Shown here piece after piece: positions 35,066 to 46,753 of a DNA stretch of 64,000 bases. This DNA comes from Dryas octopetala (Eukaryota > Streptophyta > Magnoliopsida > Rosales > Rosaceae): contig OY992835.1 in assembly GCA_963921425.1 (NCBI GenBank), forward strand, positions 10,602,001-10,666,000, in the 5' to 3' direction. The position numbers and the translations under genes were made by a program. Under the pieces are notes generated by a model, which worked only from the letters and a program-made list of their open reading frames with translations, had not been told where the DNA came from and ran no database searches. Within the stretch, counting starts at the first letter, position 1. The number at the start of each line of letters is the position of its first letter.

Positions 35066-35475
35066 TTTGTAAATTTTAGTTTTGCTAATTAATAAGGTAT
35101 ACTGCTATATATATATATATATATATATAGGCCTAGAATTCTGAATCCCATGCAGTCTTCACATGGGTGATACAGGTAGATATTTTGGAGGTGGGGTGTT
35201 AATTCTTTTACTAATTAATCACCTTCTCCATGATATTAATTATGATTTATGAGTTCAAATGCACCTATTGATCGATATCCCAAGGAAAAACATACGTACA
35301 CAGCCAACTTCTTTTGCAAGAGTACTTGGGGGTTGATCTATCCAAACCAGCTGAGCATTCTATAAGGAGTTCACTCACAGATAGACTCGTACCAGGAGGA
35401 CCAGATGATCAGCATCACAAATAACCACCGCCCTTTACCATCTATACATTATGGGCCTATGGAGAACGTTTTGGG
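35066..35475 (+). repeat. Segmental duplication, unit 1 right part (CLE block)
   Basis: Collinear with 39975-40360: gctaattaataaggtatac, then cccatgcagtcttcacatgg, gtgatacaggtagat, and the degenerate CLE gene with its downstream cattatgggcctatgg. In unit 2 this block is contiguous with the rest of the duplication; here it has been parted from it by roughly 8 kb of insertions. Confidence 0.85.
35230..35424 (+). pseudogene. Degenerate CLE gene, copy 2
   Basis: After an in-frame stop (35269-35271) the frame reads HSQLLLQEYLGVDLSKP, then TDRLVPGGPDDQHHK and stop. The spacing and the SQ.LL.E.G.DLSK phrase match the CLE5/CLE6/CLE7 type of precursor. The stop separates this part from the short N-terminal piece that begins at 35230, no proper signal peptide remains, the CLE motif has Asp at position 9 where Pro is nearly invariant, and one residue follows the motif. 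It is probably non-functional. Compare 40129-40308, its partner in the other duplication unit. Confidence 0.75.
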
Positions 35476-36179
35476 TATAAGCCATGATTCCTTGTCCAAA
35501 GTAGAACATGTCTTTTATTAAGCTAACTTTCATGCAAACGGGGCTTTCTAACCAAGAAGCCCATATGTGTTTCACCCTAGTTGCCCACGGACCTCACTTC
35601 CTGGAACCCCTAGGTCCCCAAGTACAATCTTGGGCCGATACCAATACCGAGTCCCCTTCAAAGCGCCTCCTCTCTCCCAGGCAACCCCTGGGTGTAGGCC
35701 TCTAAGGTTCCCTTATTGTCGAAGCTCTAAGCATGGGTCTTTGGGCTTGGGCTTTCTACTAGTGTTTGAGGCTAAGCTATCCTTAGCCTTGCACATTCAA
35801 TGCATCGAGGCCCACTAAGACCTCGCGCTTTTATGATATTGAGCTCTCATATCCATAAGTGCCAACTCATGGTCCATCACAAACTACTACCCATGTCTAA
35901 ACCAAAGCTCATCTAACCTCGCTTTTCTTGGTCACCAAGCCTCTCCAACCTTGGCACATTTGTCGCCAAGCCCACAGTTGGGCCTTGGTTCTTTTGGTTT
36001 CGAGCCCATCTTTAGGCCTCACCCCATCCACTAGGCCCTTCGGGCCTATGGGTATGTTTCTAGTTTCTTGGACTTTTTTCTTTAGCTCATATGCAGGCAA
36101 ACAATGACCCGAACATTATCCAAGTCTTGTTGTTTCCATTTCTACGACGCATAGTTTTGTTCGGTTGAAACGGGTATCA
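35476..36179. other. G+C-rich insert, unclassified
   Basis: Noticeably more G+C-rich than its flanks, rich in ggcct/aggcc words, and present between duplication units 1 and 2. It ends with ggttgaaacgggtatcaaca. That end resembles the edge of some LTR elements, but no partner LTR, primer site or protein is visible. No gene recognised. Confidence 0.4.
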
Positions 36180-37070
36180 ACAAATTATATATAGAAGACA
36201 TAGAATGATGATTGAGAACATTAAGTAGTGTGCTTTTTTATATGCGTTGTGGATTATGAAGGTGGTGTTTGTCATATTTGTCGTTTCATGTTTAAATTAA
36301 TATTCTACTCTATCTGCATTTCAACTAGCAGGTGTCCAAGCTGCATTCGTGCAAATTAAAATTATTGAATTCGTAGGTTTAAAGTAGCTTATTGATTCTA
36401 AATGGAATCCTCTTTGCAACAGCTAATTTTGAGATCGGAAAGGAAGTCATTAGAAACTTGACAAATATATGTACTTAATTGCCCAATAGTGCAGTACTCT
36501 AATCCATATTCAACTCTCACCTTCCTCAATCCTTGAATACAAAATAATGAAAATAATGCCGGATTGTTTGTTCAAGTCATTCAAATGTATATGTCATTGA
36601 TATATTAACTGATGTTCATCTTCTCAATCAAAAAAAAAAATTCTTAGAGAAACGTGGCACAATTAGGGGTGTGATTTGGATTGGAAAATCCGAATCCGAC
36701 CGATTCCTATCCGAAAATTTTCATTTTTATTCCGAATCCGAAAATGCCGAATCCGAAAATGCCGAAATCCGAAAATTCCGAAAAAAATTGGATTGAAATT
36801 GGAATGTTTATGAAAATTCCGATTCCGATCCAAAAAATTCCGAAATGTTCCGAAGGCATTCCGATCCGATATTTCCGAAATTATGCCAATTTATTCCATA
36901 TTATATATTTTATCATTTATTTAGTATGATACATATAACATATATTTTTAAAAAGATAACTAATACTATATATTAATATAAACATATGTACATTATAAAT
37001 ATATGTGTATCATAATAACATAAATGGTAAGTTGGTAACACAAACACCCACATTTTTCCGTACATGTAAT

Positions 37071-37150
37071 TACTATTTTTTTTTATTAGGGAGGGGAATT
37101 GAAGATATGAGGCAATTTTACAGTTGTTCCAACTGGAATATCCCACCAAT
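37071..37150 (-). mobile_element. Probable SINE remnant (minus strand)
   Basis: Poly(T) at 37077-37086, then gggaggggaattgaa and ttccaactggaatatcccacc. This is the same layout as the clearer minus-strand SINE at 39126-39233 (poly(T), gggagaatcgaac, ttccaactggactgcccacc). A possible duplication, taattacta, occurs on both sides (about 37066-37074 and 37162-37170). Confidence 0.5.
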
Positions 37151-37220
37151 TGTAATGACTAATTACTAAATATTTAAGCTTATTATATTCAAAATTTCAA
37201 ACATGATATATATATATATA

Positions 37221-37621
37221 CAGGCTCCTTCTGTTGAGGTATACCTCAACTTATTTATGTTGAGGTATAACCTTGGTGGGGCCCACACGAGTCGTTTTGT
37301 GTCAATCTGAACCGTTCGCAAGGATTATCTTCATTGATAGATCATTCTTACAAAAAATTAGTCAAATCAGAAATCATTTGCCTATCTAAATTTGATAAAA
37401 CAAATGGACGGTTTCATTGAAAATATTTTGTTCATTCATTTATTTGATTAAAGTTAGATAGGCAAATGATTTCCGATTTAGCTAATTTTTTGCAAGAATG
37501 ATCTATCAATGGAGATGTAAAAAATGAACGGTTCAGATCGACACAAAACGGCTTGTGTGGGCCCTAACAGAGTATACCTCAACATAAATAAGTTGAGGTA
37601 TACCTCAACAGAAGGAGCCTG
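37221..37621. mobile_element. Foldback MITE nested in the hAT element
   Basis: Nearly the whole 401 bp is one inverted repeat. The first 50 bases (caggctccttctgttgaggt, atacctcaacttatttatg) return inverted with almost no change at the right end. The arms continue inward through gggcccacac and the tgcaaaaaatta.tcaaatcagaaatcattt module, meeting near 37420. It sits between (AT)n tracts, which hide the target duplication. The near-identity of the arms suggests a fairly young insertion or constraint on the fold. Confidence 0.85.
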
Positions 37622-39125
37622 TATATATATATATATATTATTTGAGTAACATGTATTTATATACACATATATATATGAGTAACATGATATATATATATAT
37701 ATATGTGTGTGTGTGAGTAACATGTATCTACTAGTGACATTTATTCTAACAATGTTGGATGAGCTCTAAAGATTAATCCCCCACCTCTAAGATATGTGCT
37801 ATTAAGCCTATTATACATTCATAATGACATTTATTTCTTTTATATATTATGTATGTTATAATATATAATATATACTATTAAACATACACAATATATATCA
37901 TACATAATCTAGCAATGAAAACCTTGCTAGATTGCATCTTTTTTTTTTTCCCCTTCTTTTCTAGATTTTTTTTTATGGTAATGGTATGTGATGGTATGGT
38001 TCTAAATGTTATTTAAATTAATATTTTGAATTTTCTTTTTAAATTGGACATATATTTTAATTACATTTTAATATAAATATATATTGAAATGCATCATAAT
38101 CTATTGTCTTTTAATTTTGTTTGTTTGTTAATTTCATCATTATTCTAAAAAAAAATCCGAACATGTTCTAAAAAATATTATGAAAATGTGAAAATTCCGA
38201 TTTTTTATTCGAAAATTTCAAATGTTTATCCGAAAGTTCCGAAAATGTTATATTCCGAAAAATTCCAAAAATTCCGAGAAATCCGAAAATTCCGAATCGG
38301 AATGAGATGTTGAAATTCCGATTTTTTGGAATGGAAATTGGAACATAAATTCCATTCCAAAATTTTTTGGATTGGAATTGGAACACTCTATTTCTGATCC
38401 GATCCGGCCGAAACACACCCCTAGGCACAATGGTGCTCCATGGTCGGTACAAGTGTGAATAGGAATTTGGTACTCCAAGTTATTGAGAGAAAAATCTCAC
38501 ATTATAAATATATAGTCTTGTTTGTTGGTTTATAAAGAGCTAGTTTGGCATTTTCATTAAATGTTAATTGGTTTTGAGTCAAATACTCCAATTTCTTTTA
38601 TGATATCAAAACTTGATTATACACATGTCATTTAGTGCCTTTATAAGGAGTTGGGTATCTCCACTCACTATCAATTGGTTTTGAAGAGTGATCCCACATC
38701 GGAAAGATATTGTTTTGAATTGAATGCTCTTTCCTTCACAAGTCTCCAATGGGTTTGGCAAACATTTCCATGGGATTAATAGTTTATATCGTTGAGGAAC
38801 AAATTAAAGTACTAAGAAATATTATTTTCACTAGCATCGGTCTCTCGATCATTCACTTGGCCGGATTGAGTAAGTACAATCTATTTTGAGAAAATCTCAA
38901 ATTTCATCATAAAAGTCAAAAAATTTGACAACTAAAAAATAACTTAAATAGTAAACACAAACCCTAATTGAAGACAAAACAGAAAATTATAAAATTTTAT
39001 GAGCTACTAAAAATTCTAAATACGATTGGGGCCTTCTAAACGATCTTATTTGGCTAATAACTAGACTATGTCTGTCATGGAATAGTCACGAGTCTTGTAG
39101 ATCTTGTCATTTCTATAATTCATTC

Positions 39126-39233
39126 TTTTTTTTTTTTTTTTTAAGATTTAGGAGGAGGGAGAATCGAACTTGGGTGCAAAAGGACAAATTATACGGTCTT
39201 TCCAACTGGACTGCCCACCAACTACTATAATAG
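39126..39233 (-). mobile_element. SINE (minus strand)
   Basis: A 108-bp insert with poly(T) at its left end (the A-tail on the minus strand) and, on the minus strand, an A-box-like region (ggtgggcagtccagttgg) and B-box (gttcgattctccc). The flanks are a perfect 12-bp duplication, tataattcattc (39114-39125 and 39234-39245). The paralogous site near 25225-25240 has a single copy of ttaattcattc and no insert. Confidence 0.85.
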
Positions 39234-40128
39234 TATAATTCATTCAATTTGATATATTATAGTCCAAAACAGACAAATTAAAGAGCTCAAAGTTACATCC
39301 ATATATTCAAAATTGACAATCCACATGAACCTCACTAGATCGACCAAATCTGAGCAAGAGGGAATAAGGCCTCGCTAATTACGTGGAGCCACGCAGCTTT
39401 CTACAATTTTATAGGCCAACACATACAACAAATTAACTACTGTACGTGTCCATGGATCCATGGAAGCACTTACTACGCTACGTAGACTTCTTTATATATT
39501 GATAGTGCATGATAACTAATACCATTTACTAGCTCTTCTCTTCTCTTATCTCTATATAAAATTTGCAGCCGCCACTGCATGATAATTAAATTTCTTTGTC
39601 CATAAATATTATATGCTTAATAATTTTGGACTTTAGAGGCATTAAGGTGCCCCATTAAGCTTTCCTAGGGATAACTTCAAGCTTTCCAAAAGAGGCAGTA
39701 AATCAAATATATTTCATTGCACGTATACATTGGCCAATGACCAGCCATTTGGTCTATTACTTTAGAGTCAAAAAGATTAGATTGTAATTTGTAGATTTGC
39801 AGGGTCTCGATAATTGGATAACTGGGAAGAAGCTGATCGACCAAGGGTTAGTAGGGCTTGGCATGGGATTTCCATTATTTGGTTTAATATACAGTAATTG
39901 TTTAACTAGTATGTTTAATTTGTTATTTTCTTTTAAAAATAGTATATTTGTGTAAGTAAAACACAAGAGGGTATATTTGTAAATTTAAATTTTGTTAATT
40001 AATTAGGTATACACTTATATATATAGGGCTAGAATTGTGAATCCCATGCAGTCTTTACATGGGTGATACAGGTAGATATTTTGGAGGTGGGGTTTTAATT
40101 CTTTTACTAATCAGTAATCACCTTCTCC

Positions 40129-40308
40129 ATGATCTTAATTATGAGTTCACATGCACCTATTGATATCCCAAGGAAAAAAATACACAGCCAACTTCTTTTG
40201 AAAGAGTACTTGGGGGTCTATCTATCCAAACCAGCTGAGCATTCTACAAGGAGGTCACTCCCAGAGAGACTCGTACCAGGAGGACCAGACCTTCTGCACC
40301 ACAAATAA
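40129..40308 (+). CDS. CLE-like small peptide gene, copy 3 (N-terminus shortened)
   Basis: An open 59-residue frame from ATG to stop: MILIMSSHAPIDIPRKK, HSQLLLKEYLGVYLSKP, then PERLVPGGPDLLHHK. The middle matches the CLE5/6/7-type precursor phrase (SQ.LL.E.G..LSK) and the end is CLE-like. Two oddities: the N-terminus has only a very short hydrophobic start, not a normal 20-25 residue signal peptide, and the motif has Leu at position 9 in place of the nearly invariant Pro. Both argue for a decaying gene despite the open frame. It is the partner of 35230-35424, where the frame is interrupted. A gene model with a distant first exon cannot be excluded, but none was found. Confidence 0.6.
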   Translation: MILIMSSHAPIDIPRKKIHSQLLLKEYLGVYLSKPAEHSTRRSLPERLVPGGPDLLHHK

Positions 40309-40360
40309 CCACCGCCCTTTGCCATCTATACATTATGGGCCTATGGGGAACGTTTTGAGT

Positions 40361-43300
40361 GTGCAAATCAGATTGAAGGGTGTGGATGTCCACATATATT
40401 ATGTCGTTTCAATTTGGTTTTTTCTTTGTTTTCTGAGGTGGGTTATCGATAGGGAGATTTCGATTGAAATCTGATTTAATGATAATGATCTGTAGAATCT
40501 GTACGACATCATTAATTAATTTTCTCACCTCAATTTGACTTATTTTGGCCGGTCCAAAAAAATGATTGATTTTGGCAGTTCTTGAATCGTGGTGTTTCTA
40601 ATTTTATATTTACAGTAATTTGTTCTGCTTTTAGATCGTAGTGTTTCTAATTTTATAGTAATTTGTTCAGCTTTTTAGTTTTTTTTTTAATTATTTTCGT
40701 CAACTAGCCTGGAGGAGACTTTGTTTTTTTTTTTCGACCCAGACCTCGTAAACTGGGTAAGCCGGCTCAGTGAAGACTTCTAAAATACCCTCCAGTTTAT
40801 GACCTCCTTCTGACAAGATCAAATGAGTCATTAACCTGCTTTTTAGTCTTAAATTGCATGCAAGCAGCCTTTGTTTATAATTTTAAGATAGCAAAGGCAA
40901 ATATTTTCGTTTAAATTTATTTATTTTGATCAAACAATATTAAAGCAAGGAAATCCGGATTCGGCATCTTACATTACAGGACACAAGTAAACAATAACCC
41001 AAAATATAAGGACCAAACATGTCATTTCCCTAACATAAAGTTGGGTAGAGAGCTTGAATTATATAAGGACGAAATACAAAACTATACACACCATACAGTC
41101 CTTTTGTGACGGGTATAAAACCCCAGAGGAGTCACAAGAGAATCTAATAACTAACAATTGGTGGTGCAAAGATTCACTAATTCTACACCATTCTTTAATG
41201 TCCACTTAACCCTGCTAACCACAACATATATACATCTTTCAGATGGCATGAACAAGGGAATCATTACATCAAGACAAAATGTATTCAAGTCTAAACCAGC
41301 TTCACAGTCACAACATATATACATTTGAAAATCTTACAATATTTCTGCATAACCAAGAACAATTCTTGGAACCTTTTTCCAGCCAAAGCAAAGCATAAAA
41401 TCAAGTTTAGTCTAGGGGGAAGTCAGAATAAGATAATTACACTGATCTTGTTGAGACAACTGCAAACAAATCTACCATACCAAACATAGCCAGTGCAAGC
41501 AAACACAGGAAATTCATATGAAGAAGCAATTTGACTCAATGAACTTGGGATTACAGACTCTCTATTGTGTGTAACACCAAAGCATCCTGAATCTGCTAGC
41601 ACAAAACCAAAAACAAGTCACTGAAATTCGGTTGAGTAGCGGTACTTAGCAATGTACACGTGCTATGTAAAACAGACCAAACTGTATCTAATTATCACCA
41701 CATTCTACCAATATTATACAAATTCTGACAAGACCAAGGGGGGCCTACATGTAGACCTCAAGAGTCACTAATTATCACCACAGGGAGAACACCCCACTCT
41801 ATACTTGCAGGATGGTTGGAGGCCTTGGAGAAAATTTCCACTATACACCAAATGTAGATTCAAATCCATAGTCTGAAAAACCTTCCAATCACCATGAAGC
41901 AAATCACCATCTACCCTACGTTACTGCGATCTGCGAATTAAGAAAATCTTGATTAGTATTTGCTATTGCTATCTGCTCAAAAGAAAAATAAAAAAAATCG
42001 AATTAATCAATTACATAATTGCTGCTATCGGACTGCAAAATCCAAAAACGTCTGGGAAATCTGATTCATATTGGCATACGAAAAATAAAAGCGGAAACAT
42101 AAATTTACAAATCCTGTTAATTGGAAATTATCCGTCCAACAATTTTTATCCAACATGCCTAAACCTACCCTTAGTGGTACTGCATGCACTAAAATCTACC
42201 AATAATTAACTTTCATATAGGAACATTTATTCACATGTATCTCTACAAAGCATTTCAATTTTTGTCCTAGATGCGTTAAGGATATCACATCGTCCAGTTC
42301 TATTCTCTTTATTTTAACAACATTGTGTACCCAGCCATACATCAATACCAGAACAAAAAGCAGGAAATTACTCCTTTCAGCCAACGTAAGAAATAATAAA
42401 TTTCACATAAGTATATATGGGCTGTAAAACCTATAACATAGGAGCAAGCACCCAAGGCCACAAACAAAAACAAAACTGATATCAGCAAAGAGTGATTTGA
42501 TACATAACCTTTATTTCACTTGTCTAAAGAAAAAGGCCGAGCAAGGTATACACATGGCCTTTGTATAGTAAGAAATATAAGCACCCTTGCTCACCATAAT
42601 GGTCATTAACTCACTTGCTCACTTAACTGACCAAATTCAAACATCCTCCCCTGAGAAAAGCAAGCTATTCTCTTTATAATTGCTTTGAAATTCTTGGAGA
42701 GAAAGAAAGCATACAAAAAACAGAATACAAAATGTTAAAGCAACAGGGCCTGAACTCAGTACACATATACCATACAAATACAGGAAAACAGGAAATAAAG
42801 AGCAAAGAAAAGTCAAGTATGACTAGCTCATCATGAAGTCTGATGAGAAACAATTAACAGCAATTCCATAATCCAAAAACAAAATGATTTGGAAGAAGTT
42901 ATCTCTACCCCTTTCCATCTTAGACTGCACTAATTTAAAAAAATCCTAGCCTAGCAGGCAAACAGGAGATACAAACATGCTTTCCTGGTTGGCATAATGT
43001 ACATGCCAACTCTGCAATCAACATACCAACCCCAAAACTGGAACAGAAGAGACAAGAAACACCAAGACGTTTCAAAATGCAAGACAAAACTGTTGAGTAA
43101 CTCTGGTCAACTTTGAAAGAAAACAATTACATTACACTCGATTCCAATGGGGACATTCTCACTAGCCCTTTTTTTTTTTTTTTTTTGGAATAAAAAGAGA
43201 TGCACGTCTTAGAAAGCACTCTGAGATTTAGCACCCAAAGAAAAAACCCTATGTAAACAAAACACAATAAGAACTCTTATTTAAGTACTAACAAGATTTT

Positions 43301-44495
43301 TCCAGGGACGAGGACTGTTGCAAGTGATGCTAAATCCCTTGTGATTCTCAGAGAGCAAGACGAGAGAGAGGAGAAAAAAAAAAAAGGTGGGGGAATGGAA
43401 GGTTGACTATTTTGCTCAAGGGATTGATGAATTATGATCCAAACCTTGATACCAGCTTTGGTAGTTTCTACGAAAATTTATAGTCAGTGGTAAAATCAAG
43501 CACCACTTGCTATCTTGAGAAGCTACAACTATCTTGAGACAGAAGGCTTTTCATGGGCAGCCAAGTGCGAAAAATTGTAACCTGTGTTACTTGGACTTGG
43601 GTTCTGGTTATCAAATGTGGGTATGAATCCATCCATGTCTTGGATTCACCAGTTTTCGTATAGCTGTCCACACTTTTCAAGCGTCTTATAGCCACAGTGA
43701 CACACCTAACTCATTTTGACATGGGGAAGGGACAGCAGGTTAAAATGAAGGGTGCATGTAACACAGTATGTGACCAAATACATCTAGAAAGCAACCAGTA
43801 ACTTCCTGTTGTAACAAGAAACTAATATGAAATCTATTCTGTAAGACTCATTTTATGCTATCATCTACAGTTCATTTACAACAAATTCTCCACCATTCAA
43901 AGCTCTACTGGTGAAAAACCAATCAACGACATGTATACCAGTAGAGCATCCCCTTATTCACACCCCATTCCATATCCTCCTCTCCATATTTCATAAATAG
44001 AAGGAAGAAAAAAGGAAACTCTAATCAATTATAAGAAGGGGCAACAAACATGGCAAGGTTTGTCAAATAAACAGTGAAAATAGTGTAGTGCAAACAAGGT
44101 GTCACCCATGATTCTCAACGCATCACATCTGCTAGGTGATCCATGCAGCAATTGTGCAATAATGTTAATTCATTTTGCAACTAAAACCATGATGTATTCA
44201 TTCAGTTCCATTTCCCTCGTGAAGCACATCTATTAAAAATTTTGGCCCATAAGTAAAAACAACATGTATGTAAGAGTCGGAAAATTTAATATTATTAGCC
44301 CTGGCTACCACATTCATAACAATTAATTTAATAAATTGATATAATATCAACGATAATATTAGTTTCTTGAATTTACGTTTTTTATAATCCAACTCAAACA
44401 CTATACAAGCACTTGGTTGAATAATTCTGAAGTCAAACTACAAAATACTTGGAATGAGAATCAAGTCGGCAGGAATTTACCTTAAAAGAAAATAG
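40361..44495. other. Intergenic / 3' flank of GTE4-like gene
   Basis: About 4.1 kb without a recognisable coding region on either strand. The part near 44495 must include the GTE4-like 3' UTR, and transcribed 3' sequence may reach further. Poly(T) runs occur at 40725-40736 and 43169-43188. No clear transposon ends were identified. Confidence 0.5.
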
Positions 44496-46749
44496 TTAAG
44501 ACCTCGGCGACCCGGCATCCGATCCAGATGCTGATGAACTATCACTATCAGAGTCTGCAACAACAAATATGTAAGAAAAAGGAACTGTTTACTTAAACAA
44601 GATATTGCAGAATTGCATTACTGTATGCCAAAATCTGTGTAACTAGAAACAGAGATATGTATCACAGTACCACTTGAGGAAGAACCAGAATCACTGCTAG
44701 AGCTGCTTGAACTACTCGACCTACTCCTATTATCACCCTGGTTATCCCCTTGAATGGGTGTTGAAGAGGAAACAATCTTTTCATCTGCTCACAGAGAATA
44801 AATTTCAATTTATCAGTTTCTCCAGGAAATCACTGATTTGAATGCCATCAAATCTCACATTCTGAAACACTTCACCTGTTTTGGTTTCTTTGGGAACCTC
44901 TGCCACAATGGGGGCCTGGGTCTGTAAAAAAATAAAGAGAAATGAATCATTTATCAAGCTGCTGCCACCAGAAAATTCAGAGGTTAGAAGGCATGACTCA
45001 AGACATTACCTGCTGCTGGACATTCTGCTCAGCTTCTGCTCTGGCTTGTATAGCAAGTTCAGCTTTCCGCTTGTGTTTGCTCAAACTCTTCTTGTAGTTG
45101 GTTACAAACCTGTCAAGCTCCCACAGGGTCTCAGCATCAACACTATCAATGTCCACTTCAATTTCATCATCATGCTGGAATAGAGCCGAATTCCTCCTCT
45201 TAATAATCTGTACAATGGCATCTAGCTTCTCTGAAGGTAGACTCTGGAGGTTTGTGCTAAGCTTTTGCTTTTCCTCATAAGTCATGTCCCTTTTATGAGG
45301 ATCTTTTGCCTTAGGCTTCTTCGGGGCAGGGGTCCTAGGAGTAATAGTCATGGGCTTTGGCTTGGGATCAACATGATGAGTTATGGACTCAGATCTATCC
45401 AAAACCCTTCGCATATCAAGAGGAGGTGGTGGTGGTGGAGGTACCTTTCTTGATGTAGGTGTAGGAACACCAGACCCATAATCAAATCCAAACCTCATCT
45501 CACGATTATAATCTGACTCTATTATAGCCCACCTGTCCTCAAATATCCTGGATAGCTGCTCTGCCATGACATGAACATCCTGCCCCTTCGGGTTATAGGT
45601 CATGGCATTGTAAAATGTAAGTCTCACATCCTCTGCAAATTCTTTCGGCGACTTGTACCAATTCTTGTTCAGCCTTGACTTAATAGTACCCAAGTCCATT
45701 GGGCACTTGATAATGATATGATAATCATGCAAACCAAGCTTCGCTGCATCAACAGGTTCATTAAACACCCAACCATGCTTGTGTTTCATCAGTTTCTCAA
45801 GCAAAGAACTGCAACTCTTGAAAAACTTACTGCCCATCCCAAACCCATGCCCCAATTCTCCTCCACCTTGCTTCTTCCCATTCAATTTCGACTTCTTATT
45901 ACTCTCAGCAGGCGGAAACTTATCCTTGGCCAGCAAAAACTCAGAATTATGATAGAACTGGTTCGCCTTGGGGGTTCTCTTCTCTTTCTCCACATTATCA
46001 CTCATCCCCTGACTATTCTCAAACACTGATATACTCAGCGGGTTCAAAGGCCTAGTAGCCTCACGAGGAACACCAACAGAAGCAACCTCAGAGTGAACCC
46101 GCCTCAGCCCTCCACCACCATTATTGACTCCATCATTTGCTGAAACATGCGAGTTACTAAACCCACCAATCTGCCCCTGTTTGGCCTCAATCCTCTTTAC
46201 CAAACTCCGCACCATATCAAGCTCACTCTCAAGCTTCCTACGAAGATCGCGCATCTCCTGCTTTGACCTTGAAGCCAAATTAATCCTAATTCGGTTCTCC
46301 GACCCCTGCTTAACCGCCCCATTCTCTGCAGGTGGGTCCCGACTGGCCGGTTCCACTGCCACAGGAAGCTCTTGATGGTTCAGGCTCGAGGAATCATCAG
46401 AGCCCGCATCAGTCCGTGAAACGAGCTGTTGCTGCTGAGCAGAATTCCCATCCTCCGAGGCTATAGTCTGAGCCGGTGGCTGAGTCGAATTCTCATCATT
46501 GTTATTTTTGTTGTCGTTGTTGTTGGTGGTGGTGGTGGCGGGGGCGGGGGCGGTGGCGGCTAAGGCGGTGGTGGTTGTGGCGGTTGGGGTGGTTGTGTTT
46601 GTGTTTGTATTCGTGTTCGTGTTAGTATTGGTGTTGTTGGTGTTGTTCTTGGGGCCTTTGAAAGCTTTTCTTGTATAGACTTTGCTCTCCGTGTACCTCT
46701 GCTTCTCTCTGGCTCCATCACCTCCTCCAACTATAGGCCCCGAAGCCAT
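44496..46749 (-). CDS. GTE4: GTE4-like bromodomain/NET transcription factor
   Basis: Four coding exons: 46749-45010, 44921-44876, 44784-44671 and 44554-44496, all with GT/AG junctions and consistent phase, giving 652 residues. In order: MASGPIVGGGDGAREKQRYT head; Asn/Thr-rich low-complexity stretch (about 35-85, from gtt/gtg-type repeats); helical region RRKLESELDMVRSLVKRIE (about 165-190); bromodomain (about 310-420, with YHIIIKCPMDLGTIKSRL and the acetyl-lysine-binding Asn in NAMTYNP); Pro-rich linker; NET domain (about 486-555, EIEVDIDSVDAETLWELDRF); basic stretch; Ser/Asp-rich tail. Bromodomains bind acetylated histone tails; plant GTE4 supports cell-cycle and root-meristem maintenance. 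The family start is MAS..., so the ATG at 46749 is chosen. A second ATG lies 4 bases upstream out of frame (46753). The 5' UTR has pyrimidine-rich repeats and is tandemly duplicated upstream. Confidence 0.95.
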
Positions 46750-46753
46750 ACAT
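46718..46753 (-). other. Overlapping out-of-frame upstream ORF of the GTE4-like gene
   Basis: The sequence acATGtATGGCT places an ATG four bases before the main start. It opens an 11-codon frame (MYGFGAYSWRR, then TGA) that overlaps the start of the main protein. Ribosomes scanning from the cap meet it first, and neither ATG has a purine at -3, so leaky scanning is plausible. Confidence 0.7.

Larger units (their letters stand above)
36664..38423. mobile_element. hAT-superfamily non-autonomous element
   Basis: Ends taggggtgtg and cacaccccta are inverted copies. The flanks are the perfect 8-bp duplication ggcacaat (36656-36663 and 38424-38431), diagnostic of hAT. The paralogous site at 24541-24553 reads gtggcacaatggt without the insert, a clean empty site. 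Both subterminal zones hold many copies of attccgaaaa / ccgaatccg in opposite orientations. Hosts a nested foldback (37221-37621) and a probable SINE remnant (about 37071-37150). No transposase; 1760 bp. Confidence 0.92.
36180..40360 (+). repeat. Segmental duplication, unit 2 (contiguous copy)
   Basis: The second copy of the segment seen in 24060-26885 plus 35066-35475. Here the two parts are continuous, so this arrangement is probably ancestral. Insertions specific to this copy are the hAT element (36664-38423) and the SINE (39126-39233). About 85 bp near 39455-39545 is also missing from unit 1. It ends with the CLE-like gene at 40129-40308. Confidence 0.85.

Noticed and set aside
40060-40114. 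Spliced first exon for the CLE-like gene using gatacag|gtagat and ctaatcag
   Set aside because: The implied intron would be only about 44 bases and the upstream frame has no signal peptide.
45098-46375. Plus-strand frames opposite the GTE4-like gene
   Set aside because: Antisense shadows; the minus strand carries the complete bromodomain and NET domain.
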